In this document: piece after piece, positions 5,435-11,933 of the stretch
Position numbering within the stretch: position 1 is the first letter of the stretch
Layout: every line of letters starts with the position of its first letter
Assembly (NCBI GenBank): GCA_027005175.1
Contig: JALTMC010000702.1
Span: 1 to 11,933, forward strand
From: Myxococcales bacterium
GTDB lineage: Bacteria > Myxococcota_C > UBA6777
DNA length: 11,933 nt
Reading direction: 5' to 3'
Program-made: the position numbers and the translations under genes
Notes under the pieces: model-generated
Seen by the model: only the letters and a program-made list of their open reading frames with translations
The model's database searches: none
What the model was told of the DNA's origin: nothing

Positions 5435-7969
5435 ATGCTGTTCCGAATATTCATTTTTCATTTTGTTGTATATGCTGTAACATGGACCGTCAGTGTGGCC
5501 CAAGCAAAGCCTCCATCCAGTATGCAAGGAAAGAAACAAGCTCAACTACGCAAAGTCGCACACAATACACGCCTCCACATCGAACCCCAAAAAAGAGAAA
5601 AACGCTCCAAACGGTGGAAGATTGCCCAACACAAAACAGGCAAGACAAAACTCAAACCAACAAAACGAACACACAAAGCACGTCAAAAGCCTGCTCGTAG
5701 ATCTCGACGAAGACGTTCTCGCAGCTCTCGACGAAGACGTTCTCGTAGCTCTCGACGAAGACGTTCTCGTAGCTCTCGACGAAGACGTTCTCGCAGCTCT
5801 CGACGAAGACGTTCTCGTAGGTCTCGACGAAGGCGTTCTCGCAGGTCTCGACGAAGGCGTTCTCGCAGAAAGCCATCGGCTTGGCGTTTAAAAAAGATAG
5901 CGCAGGTCCGAGCATTTCTCAAGCAAGCGGGGCCACCAAGGGCATCGCAGTTCAATTGGGCGGATTATGGATATCCTTCCAAGGTGGGGGCTTTTCCTTT
6001 GCCGACTCCGCTGATTCCGCGGATTCGTTTGTGGAACAAAGTCTTTGGTGATTATCCGGGCAATACGATTCTTATTTATGACGCAGCGACCTACACGATA
6101 CTGGCGACAGTCAGTGTGGGAGGAGCCACCCTGCTTCCTGGTGAGTCAGGCTCTGTGCGACGAGCAAAGGCAGTACGTCGAATGTTGGTAGCCAGACCTA
6201 TTTTTCGTCAGGTGCGAAAAAGCTTGGGCAAGCTTGCGACCATCGAACGTAAGATCGTTCGAGCGGAGCGTTCGTATTGGTGGAGATGGTATAAGAAATG
6301 TAAGTATATGCCTTCCTATCGAGAGCGAAAGAGCTGTCAAAAAGCCCTTAGACCTGGTCCGAAACGCTACCGAAAAGAGCGATGGGAGCGGCGTTATAAG
6401 AAGCTTCGAGGAAGAGAGAAGAAGCTTTGGAGGCGGGTGAAGCAGTCACCTCAATGGCAAGGTCCTTCCTGGCCCAAGCTCTTTCAGAAGATGTCACGAG
6501 CAGGGCTGGGTTGGAAAACAAGCTACAGGGCTTTTATTCGGAAAGGACTCAAGATCGAGCGTGTGTATGGGCCTCATATGCGAGCCACGTTACGCAAAGC
6601 AGGTCTGCCGGAAGATCTGGCCGCCTTGCCGTTTGTGGAGTCCATGTACAATCCATGGATTCGCTCTTTTGTAGGTGCCTTGGGTCTCTGGCAGATTATG
6701 CCTCCGACAGGTCGAGAAGTGGGGCTCTATATCGCACCCCACCGTTGGTATACACACTACCTTCCCCCCATAGACGAGCGTGAAGATCCTATCTTTGCAA
6801 CCAAAGCGGCCGCACGCTTTATTAAGTTATGTCGATACTTTTTCCGAAACTCTTGGCCTTTGGCAATGACCTCTTACAACCAGGGTCCTGGCCGTGTATT
6901 AAAAGTGATTCGACGCACCCGCACTCGTCAACTCCACAAGATGATTCGACGTGCGAGCAAGCGCACCTTTGGGCCAGATGGTCGAAACTTTTATGCTAAG
7001 TTTGTAGCTGCAATCCTCTTACAGAGGCAAGCCAAGAAAAAGTTCTCAGCCCCTCTTCGACCTCTACCCTTTAAGACAATATACCTCAAGTCACCAATCT
7101 GGCTCAAAGATTTCCAAAAGCGCACAGGTCTCTCAACAGAAGAGATGGTCCTGTACAATCCAATGCTGCGACACCTTGTCGAGAAAGACTCGAACATCCA
7201 CCCCATTCCAGCACACTTCCCTTTACGACTACCGAAGAAACATGCAGCCAAGCTCTCACTCAAACTCAAAATGAGCCTATTTAACCAACCATCCCGCATT
7301 ATCTACACAACAAAGCGACGAGACACGCTGGGAAAGATCATCTCACACTTTCGACTCAGCATGGAATCTCTGCTCAAAAGCAATCCCATGCTCAAAAAAC
7401 CGAAGATGGCCGCCTGTTTGTGGCCTGTTAAAATACTCAAAGAGTACCGAAAAAAAGGGTGTCATCGCAAATGTAAGAGCCCAAACTTACGAAAGCTACG
7501 AAAGATATCGAAGTTCCGCGCTTTGGCTCGTTGGTGCAACGGCTCCCGACGATATCGCTCACGCTGTCGGCGTGCCCAACGCAGATGGAAATACTATTGC
7601 TACCGACGCAAGCGGCGACGAGACCGAGCGATGCAACGCAAACGCCTCAAGCCAAACACGCTCATCCATATTCCAGCAGTCGCCCGAGCTGCCCCCGCAG
7701 ATGCAAGGCTCTACAAATACAGAGTCCTTGGAAAAGAACCTTTATCACTGATCGCATGTCGCAGTTGCACTACAGTCTGGCACTTGCGCAAGATCAATAA
7801 GGGCCTGGATGTTGTCCGACTCCGACCCGGCAAGACCCTACGTGTCCCAGAATGCACCTACAAACGGCGTAGGTTCTTCCGTTCCTGTTACCAACACAAC
7901 TACCGTCGCAGACGTCGACGAAGAAGACGCAGGCGTCGTCGACGTCGCAGAAGAAGAAGGCACAGATAG
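5435..7969 (+). CDS. mltD: MltD-like lytic transglycosylase with LysM-like modules and Arg-rich tracts
   Basis: Exported enzyme expected to cleave the MurNAc-GlcNAc bond of peptidoglycan non-hydrolytically. The 844-residue product starts with a signal peptide (hydrophobic 5-21, AQA before K25). Residues 88-143 are seven 8-residue Arg/Ser repeats. A basic region of about 230 residues follows, then an SLT domain of the MltD type: GLPEDLAALPFVES with catalytic E402, GLWQIMP (417-423), DEREDP, and YNQGPG (481-486). Downstream are LysM-like modules at roughly 545-605, 621-745 and 759-808; the second seems split by a Cys/Arg-rich insert (about 656-737). The protein ends in 19 arginines plus HR. It lacks a lipobox, unlike E. 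coli MltD. ATG 5435 is the only start giving the signal peptide. Enzyme family is secure; the LysM assignments are by pattern and the symbol is by similarity. Confidence 0.88.
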   Translation: MLFRIFIFHFVVYAVTWTVSVAQAKPPSSMQGKKQAQLRKVAHNTRLHIEPQKREKRSKRWKIAQHKTGKTKLKPTKRTHKARQKPARRSRRRRSRSSRRRRSRSSRRRRSRSSRRRRSRSSRRRRSRRSRRRRSRRSRRRRSRRKPSAWRLKKIAQVRAFLKQAGPPRASQFNWADYGYPSKVGAFPLPTPLIPRIRLWNKVFGDYPGNTILIYDAATYTILATVSVGGATLLPGESGSVRRAKAVRRMLVARPIFRQVRKSLGKLATIERKIVRAERSYWWRWYKKCKYMPSYRERKSCQKALRPGPKRYRKERWERRYKKLRGREKKLWRRVKQSPQWQGPSWPKLFQKMSRAGLGWKTSYRAFIRKGLKIERVYGPHMRATLRKAGLPEDLAALPFVESMYNPWIRSFVGALGLWQIMPPTGREVGLYIAPHRWYTHYLPPIDEREDPIFATKAAARFIKLCRYFFRNSWPLAMTSYNQGPGRVLKVIRRTRTRQLHKMIRRASKRTFGPDGRNFYAKFVAAILLQRQAKKKFSAPLRPLPFKTIYLKSPIWLKDFQKRTGLSTEEMVLYNPMLRHLVEKDSNIHPIPAHFPLRLPKKHAAKLSLKLKMSLFNQPSRIIYTTKRRDTLGKIISHFRLSMESLLKSNPMLKKPKMAACLWPVKILKEYRKKGCHRKCKSPNLRKLRKISKFRALARWCNGSRRYRSRCRRAQRRWKYYCYRRKRRRDRAMQRKRLKPNTLIHIPAVARAAPADARLYKYRVLGKEPLSLIACRSCTTVWHLRKINKGLDVVRLRPGKTLRVPECTYKRRRFFRSCYQHNYRRRRRRRRRRRRRRRRRRRHR
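5696..5863 (+). repeat. 24-bp tandem repeat, 7 copies, encoding Arg/Ser octapeptides
   Basis: Seven in-frame 24-bp units encode R-S/R-S-R-R-R-R-S octapeptides. Units 2-5 are almost identical; the last two carry the same AGC-to-AGG and AGA-to-AGG changes, showing local copying. Total length 168 bp, the same as the dacB array, but unit length and sequence differ, so the two arrays arose separately. Confidence 0.93.
7904..7960 (+). repeat. Run of 19 arginine codons at the 3' end of the transglycosylase gene
   Basis: Codons 7904-7960 are all arginine, followed by His, Arg and TAG. The run mixes AGA (6), CGT (5), CGC (3), CGA (3) and AGG (2) without a simple DNA period, so it is not a plain microsatellite. 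That suggests the amino acid, not the DNA repeat, has been maintained. Confidence 0.92.
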
Positions 7970-7990
7970 GTGCTGTCTCAATAGGAACAG

Positions 7991-8094
7991 ATGATTCATC
8001 GGGGTGGCTGTCTTTGTGGTGCTGTACGATACGAAGCCAAGGGACAGCCAATTATCGTCGCACATTGCCATTGTGAAGACTGTCAAAGACGAAC
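7991..8094 (+). pseudogene. Truncated GFA/CENP-V-type zinc protein fragment
   Basis: Start ATG with AGGA 5 nt upstream, 21 nt after the transglycosylase stop. The first 35 residues match the N-terminus of the glutathione-dependent formaldehyde-activating/CENP-V (DUF636) family: [14 protein letters not shown], then [12 protein letters not shown], with C7, C9, C26, C28 and C31 as expected zinc ligands. Family resemblance stops at about 8094; the frame stays open to 8200, but from there on it reads the complement of the oppositely oriented RidA domain. The later part of the fold, including its further cysteine ligands, is missing. A normal member is around 110-150 residues. I read this as a gene remnant cut by a deletion or rearrangement. 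The function of the intact ancestor is not certain, as the family is diverse. Confidence 0.75.
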
Positions 8095-10185
8095 CTACAC
8101 AGTAGCGATCACCTTGAACTCGACAGCGATAGGTGTGGGAAGTGCGTTGACGGCCACAGTCGTTCGTGTCGCCTGGATGTTAGAAAAGAACTCAGCATAG
8201 ACTTTGTTGAAGGTCTTGAAGTCGCGGTCCATATCGATCAGATAGACTGAGATATCGACGATCTTATCGAGCGAAGAACCTGAAGCTTTGAGAATGCGTT
8301 GAATATTGTCGATCACACTGCGGGTCTGGGCCTCTACATCGTAATTCTGAACAACCCCTTCTTTATCCCACACGGGACCTCCAGGGATCTCATTGGTAAC
8401 AGGCCGTCGTGGACCGATCCCCGAAAGGTAAAGCATATTTCCCAGTTTCCGTGCATGAGGATAAGCCCCCACAGGACTCGGAGCATTGTCAGCATGAATC
8501 ACAGAGGCTTCTTGAGCACCCGCATCTTGAGTCACAATCGAAGTCGAAGAGGATAAAGTAGAGGCTTCCCCACTTTGCTTTTGACCTAGAGTTTCCGACT
8601 TGTGATCCGCGACCTGTGACCCACGACCCGATACACCTTCCTTCACATGAGGACCTTCTTTACTTTTCTTTTGACCCACAACTCTTGGCTCAGAATTCTT
8701 CAACTCGGAACCGGAGTACCGACCGCTCGAAACGGACTTGAGACTGATACAGATATTACTCACTTCGCTGAAGAATTCGAGGGAATAGCGACCGCCTTCT
8801 CGTCCAACTCCGCTCTCTTTAACACCACCAAAGGGCACACGAAGATCCCGGTGTAGCCATGTATTCACCCACACCATTCCGACTTGCAAGGCTTCACTCA
8901 ACCGATGAGCCCGAGTGAGGTCTTGGGTCCATACGGAAGCAGCCAGGCCATATTTCACATCGTTCGCCAGGTGGAGGGCTTCTTCATCAGTATCGAAGGG
9001 ATGAACTGTCACGACGGGACCAAAGATCTCCTCTTGTACAACTCGACATGAATGGGACAGACCTGTAATCACCGTGGGCTTGAGGAAAGCACCCTGATCA
9101 AAAGGAGCTGGCAGTTCAGGGCGAACGCCACCACAACGAATCTCGCCCCCCTCTTCCCGGGCCAGTTCGATATACCGCTCCACTTTGGCTCGATGCTCCA
9201 GCGAAACCAAGGAGCCCATATCGGAGTCAGGATCGGAAGGATCACCAACAACCTTTGCATCAACCTGGGCAACAAGAGCCTCAACAAACGGCTCGTAGAT
9301 CTCGCGTTGTACAAAGATTCGAGAACCGCACAAACAGATCTCACCCTGGTTGGCAAAGCCGGATTTGGCAGAACCAGATACAGCAGCATCAAAGTCACAA
9401 TCAGCAAATACGATGGTTGGATTTTTTCCACCAAGCTCCAAGCTCAATTTTTTAAACATGGGAGCTGCAGTCGCTGCGATGCTTCGACCAGTGAGAGTTC
9501 CCCCTGTAAACGAAATCGCCACAACATCTGGATGTTCGACTAAGGGTTGACCGACTTCAGGACCCAGACCATTGACCAGATTGAAGACACCAGGAGGAAC
9601 ACCTGCATCGGCGATAATTTCTGCAAGAATACAAGCAGAGAGTGGTGTAACCTCACTGGGTTTGGCAACAATCGTGTTGCCCATAGCCAAAGCAGGTGCG
9701 ACCTTCCAACTCAGAAGATAGAGGGGAAGGTTCCAGGGCGTGATCAGGCCCACAACGCCTAAAGGCCGACGCCAGCTATAGTTAATCGCTGTAGGCATGG
9801 GAAAGAAGTCACTGGATGAGTGCCTCACTGCTCCTGCAAAGAATCTGAAATTGGCTTCAACACGGGGGATATCAATGGTTGCAGCAAGCGACACAGGCTT
9901 GCCATTGTCTTGTGACTCCAACAAAGCCAGTTCGTCAGTTCGCGCAGCGATTTGGTCTGCGATAGCTTCCAGCAAGCTAGCCCGCTCTTCCACGGTAGTC
10001 TGTGACCATGAAGGGAAGGCCTCTTTGGCAGCCAGGACAGCCTGGGCAACATCCGACTGACCTGCCCGACCTATCCTGGCAAGGATCTGCTGGGTCGCCG
10101 GGTTCCGAGTCTCCAGGAACTTTCCCCCTGAGGGTTCCTGCCAGCGACCACCAATCCAATTGCCACGCACCAAAATACCACTCAT
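8095..10185 (-). CDS. Fusion: 2-aminomuconate-semialdehyde dehydrogenase-like ALDH + RidA-family 2-aminomuconate deaminase-like domain
   Basis: Predicted cytosolic bifunctional enzyme of 696 residues. Residues 1-482 are an NAD(P)-dependent aldehyde dehydrogenase with TPWN (N152), LELGGK (E250), NQGEICLCG (catalytic C284) and EEIFGP. The end, [12 protein letters not shown] and GREGG, resembles ALDH8A1 and bacterial 2-aminomuconate-semialdehyde dehydrogenases; R446 sits 162 residues after the Cys, as Arg464 does after Cys302 in the Pseudomonas enzyme as I recall it. Residues 483-560 are a polar linker. Residues 561-696 are a RidA-family domain ([25 protein letters not shown] with R674, the likely equivalent of RidA Arg105, and [12 protein letters not shown]). 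The pair would convert aminomuconate semialdehyde to aminomuconate, then deaminate it to 4-oxalocrotonate. ATG 10185 is chosen (GGGG 9 nt upstream); GTG 10188 is possible. Domain families are secure; the exact substrates are inferred. No other kynurenine-pathway gene is visible. Confidence 0.88.
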   Translation of the reverse strand: MSGILVRGNWIGGRWQEPSGGKFLETRNPATQQILARIGRAGQSDVAQAVLAAKEAFPSWSQTTVEERASLLEAIADQIAARTDELALLESQDNGKPVSLAATIDIPRVEANFRFFAGAVRHSSSDFFPMPTAINYSWRRPLGVVGLITPWNLPLYLLSWKVAPALAMGNTIVAKPSEVTPLSACILAEIIADAGVPPGVFNLVNGLGPEVGQPLVEHPDVVAISFTGGTLTGRSIAATAAPMFKKLSLELGGKNPTIVFADCDFDAAVSGSAKSGFANQGEICLCGSRIFVQREIYEPFVEALVAQVDAKVVGDPSDPDSDMGSLVSLEHRAKVERYIELAREEGGEIRCGGVRPELPAPFDQGAFLKPTVITGLSHSCRVVQEEIFGPVVTVHPFDTDEEALHLANDVKYGLAASVWTQDLTRAHRLSEALQVGMVWVNTWLHRDLRVPFGGVKESGVGREGGRYSLEFFSEVSNICISLKSVSSGRYSGSELKNSEPRVVGQKKSKEGPHVKEGVSGRGSQVADHKSETLGQKQSGEASTLSSSTSIVTQDAGAQEASVIHADNAPSPVGAYPHARKLGNMLYLSGIGPRRPVTNEIPGGPVWDKEGVVQNYDVEAQTRSVIDNIQRILKASGSSLDKIVDISVYLIDMDRDFKTFNKVYAEFFSNIQATRTTVAVNALPTPIAVEFKVIATV
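8595..8629. repeat. Degenerate 7-bp tandem repeat in the linker of the fusion gene
   Basis: Read on the minus strand, five consecutive heptamers fit a consensus close to RGGTCRC. Seven is not a multiple of 3, so the repeat was not shaped as peptide repeats. Just outside it, GGTCAAAAG followed by a similar purine-rich sequence occurs twice (about 8575-8590 and 8664-8682). Confidence 0.7.
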
Positions 10186-10511
10186 CACTCATTACCCCAA
10201 CATCGTAGTAGTTCCAAGCAAACACACACAAGTTCCATGTTGAATCTTTGGAACCTGAAGTATCAATAACATCAAGCACAAACAGAAGAAAGCAAGCCTA
10301 TACCAATGACTCCACCAACTTGACTTCCGTCAGGTGCTCATGAAATTCCTGAAGGAGTCCTCTCAGATCGGATAATAAATGTTGTTCGTTGCGAGAACGA
10401 GCAAAGCCAGAGCAGATGCGAGAGAGACACAGTAGGAAAACACAGTGTTGCTCCATTGAAGTTGACCTCAAAGGCATGGTTTTCCACACCGCAGCACTAA
10501 GAATGGCGTAC
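10186..10511. other. Spacer between the beta-propeller gene and the fusion gene
   Basis: No well-supported gene. On the minus strand a 59-codon frame (ATG 10477, stop 10298) begins 34 nt after the propeller stop. It encodes a short Cys-containing stretch and a leucine-rich acidic helix-like tail, but has no good ribosome binding site and no family I recognise. The part nearest the fusion gene holds a 6-bp inverted repeat, GTTCCA/TGGAAC (about 10231-10253), without a T tract. I see no confident promoter for the fusion gene. Confidence 0.4.
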
Positions 10512-11933
10512 TCATCGAATGGGAATGAGGTGGTGAAGGCGGGCATCGCGTAAGTCACGCGATGTAACAAACAGTGAATCTTGTGGATAAAATAGGAGGA
10601 GGTCAAAGATACGGCTTTCATCCAGGAAGATGTACAAGCGCTTGCCTCGCTCATCCAGAGCGATGAGCTTGGACCCCAAGCGTTCGGCGTCATCAGAGAT
10701 ACCACGAACAGTGAGCCACAACGTATTTTTAGCCTTTGACGAAAAGAGCCATTTCTTTGCCGTAAACTGCTTGTTGTCGTAACGCCAGTTGATATTCCCT
10801 TTGCTGCTGTATCGCTCCACAAGCATCGTTTCGGGATCGTCAGCATCATTGAGGGTGTTGGAGAAGATAAAGCATGCATCATCAGCAATCGCCAATACAC
10901 CTGTGATTCGTCGTTTCTGCAACGTTTTCTTCCAAGCTTCCGCCCCACCAGCTTGTTTGATCGAGAGGATCTCTTTGGTATTCCCGCCCGGATTGCGAGA
11001 CACACAGACAGTGGAGCCACCAAGAGAGATCTTCTCCGGCCAGCTTGTGCCAAACTCTTTACGCCAACATTCTTTCTTTCCAGAGGGATCAATGCAAATC
11101 AACGAGGATGCTGTAACCTTGCTCTTGTCTCGCTGTTCAACACCGACAAACAGCCGACTGTTTCGTTGATCCCACTGCGCCACATTGAGACGTTGACTGT
11201 TGTAGGCTTTCAGCCAAACTTGTTTACCGCTTGCGTCTATCACCTCAGCGCGGAAGCCACTGGAGGAGCCAGCCCTTCGAGAGAGCATCAGGATCATCCC
11301 CTTCCCAAACAGATAGGGACCACGAATGATCTCCATCTTTTCCTTCGCTGTTCCTGTGTACCTCCATTCTTCGGTCCCACCATCAGCCTTATAACGAACC
11401 AATATGGAATACGATGGAGTGCCTCCTTGTGCCGATTTAACAAGGTGCACCCACAATGATTCAGCCCAACGAATGGGTTTTCCTTGGACAAAAAGTTCTT
11501 TCAAATCGATCTCCCATTTGGGCTTGACTTGAACTTCAGGTCCCCACTTAGGATCACCTGGGCCTAGGGCGACAAGGCGCGTTTTGGAGTTCTCATTCCC
11601 TCGCGCCCCAAAAAAAGTATTCCCCTTGGAGTCCAACACAAAGTCACTAAAACTCTCTCCTGGTCCAAGATACATCCAGGAAGCAGCACCCACGGAATTC
11701 GCTGTAATCAACGCTGCACCGACCTTGTCACGTGGACCAGGATTCGTCACACGGGCCATATCGGCTGCGGAGCGAAAGAGACGCACAAAGATATGCCTGT
11801 CGTCGCGGATCTCCATCTGGTGAATACGACCCACACCGAATGCAGCAACCCAACGTTCCCGTGTTGTAACTTGAATGGTTTTCTCTGCTTTTTCCCCTGT
11901 CAGATCCAATGTCCTGACAGTCAAACTCAAGAC
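10512..11933 (-). CDS. PQQ-like beta-propeller repeat protein, C-terminal part (5' truncated by window edge)
   Basis: The frame is open to the window edge, so the start and any signal peptide are outside; about 473 residues are visible. It shows recurring blade-like units in which a Gly-containing turn is followed by Trp and a short strand: GKQVWLKAYN, KKECWRKEFG, AEAWKKTLQ, NINWRYDNK and EEWRYTG. This is typical of PQQ-like/WD-type beta-propellers. At least five or six blades are visible, and the frame ends with a final strand LFVTSRDLRDARLHHLIPIR. No enzymatic motif is seen; such proteins in bacteria are often exported scaffolds or lipoproteins, but nothing here shows that. It lies upstream of the dehydrogenase-deaminase fusion on the same strand, 326 bp away, so co-transcription is possible but not indicated. 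Function unknown. Confidence 0.8.
   Translation of the reverse strand, partial: VLSLTVRTLDLTGEKAEKTIQVTTRERWVAAFGVGRIHQMEIRDDRHIFVRLFRSAADMARVTNPGPRDKVGAALITANSVGAASWMYLGPGESFSDFVLDSKGNTFFGARGNENSKTRLVALGPGDPKWGPEVQVKPKWEIDLKELFVQGKPIRWAESLWVHLVKSAQGGTPSYSILVRYKADGGTEEWRYTGTAKEKMEIIRGPYLFGKGMILMLSRRAGSSSGFRAEVIDASGKQVWLKAYNSQRLNVAQWDQRNSRLFVGVEQRDKSKVTASSLICIDPSGKKECWRKEFGTSWPEKISLGGSTVCVSRNPGGNTKEILSIKQAGGAEAWKKTLQKRRITGVLAIADDACFIFSNTLNDADDPETMLVERYSSKGNINWRYDNKQFTAKKWLFSSKAKNTLWLTVRGISDDAERLGSKLIALDERGKRLYIFLDESRIFDLLLFYPQDSLFVTSRDLRDARLHHLIPIR

Noticed and set aside
3437-5863. Short-period repeats considered as CRISPR arrays
   Set aside because: The units are directly adjacent with no unique spacers and sit inside coding frames; no cas genes are present.
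5652-5955. Minus-strand and alternative + frames across the 24-bp repeat
   Set aside because: Same cause: in-frame periodic DNA leaves all frames open; only the + frame leads into the SLT domain.
8098-8200. Extension of the GFA-like frame to 8200 as genuine protein
   Set aside because: Beyond 8094 it is the complement of the RidA C-terminal codons and does not resemble the GFA family.
8095-8502. RidA domain as a separate gene starting at GTG 8502
   Set aside because: The frame is continuous with the dehydrogenase and there is only a weak AAGAAG upstream. An additional internal start cannot be fully excluded.
10298-11092. 264-codon minus-strand frame overlapping the beta-propeller gene
   Set aside because: It overlaps the propeller frame out of register for nearly 600 bp and shows no recognisable domain. 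Only its last 59 codons lie outside, and they lack a good ribosome binding site.

Overview
The window looks like chromosomal DNA of a Gram-negative bacterium of moderate GC. The evidence is a class A penicillin-binding protein with an OB insert, a periplasmic PBP4-type enzyme with a Sec signal peptide, and an MltD-like lytic transglycosylase. The arginine-rich exported proteins, the beta-propeller protein and the long repeat-bearing spacers would suit a Myxococcota/deltaproteobacterial-type lineage, but that placement is a guess. No phage, CRISPR, tRNA or rRNA gene is visible.

Left part (1-7969, all on +): an envelope gene series. It holds the 3' part of a PBP1A gene (peptidoglycan polymerase/transpeptidase), pssA (phosphatidylserine synthase), dacB (PBP4-type D,D-carboxypeptidase/endopeptidase) and a MltD-like lytic transglycosylase with LysM-like modules. 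The genes are separated by 235-430 bp spacers, so they are probably not one tight operon, but three of the four act on peptidoglycan. The two exported hydrolases carry strongly basic tandem-repeat tracts after their signal peptides (8 x 21 bp in dacB, 7 x 24 bp in the transglycosylase; each 168 bp, 56 residues). The transglycosylase also ends in 19 consecutive arginines. The spacer after PBP1A holds a 52-bp tandem repeat that includes the gene's stop codon, a small hairpin, and an 88-bp nested palindrome that looks like a REP/MITE-type element.

Middle (7970-8100): a broken N-terminal fragment of a GFA/CENP-V-type zinc protein, with start codon and ribosome binding site intact, runs head-on into the 3' end of the next gene. 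This marks a deletion or rearrangement junction.

Right part (8095-11933, all on -): a single reading frame joins an aldehyde dehydrogenase of the 2-aminomuconate-semialdehyde dehydrogenase type to a RidA-family domain of the 2-aminomuconate deaminase type. These would be two consecutive steps of the kynurenine/2-aminomuconate meta-cleavage route. The linker carries a degenerate 7-bp repeat and looks like a former intergenic spacer. Upstream lies the C-terminal part of a PQQ-like beta-propeller protein whose start is beyond the window edge.

The strongest leads are the dehydrogenase-deaminase fusion and the polyarginine/Arg-rich tracts in adjacent exported cell-wall hydrolases.
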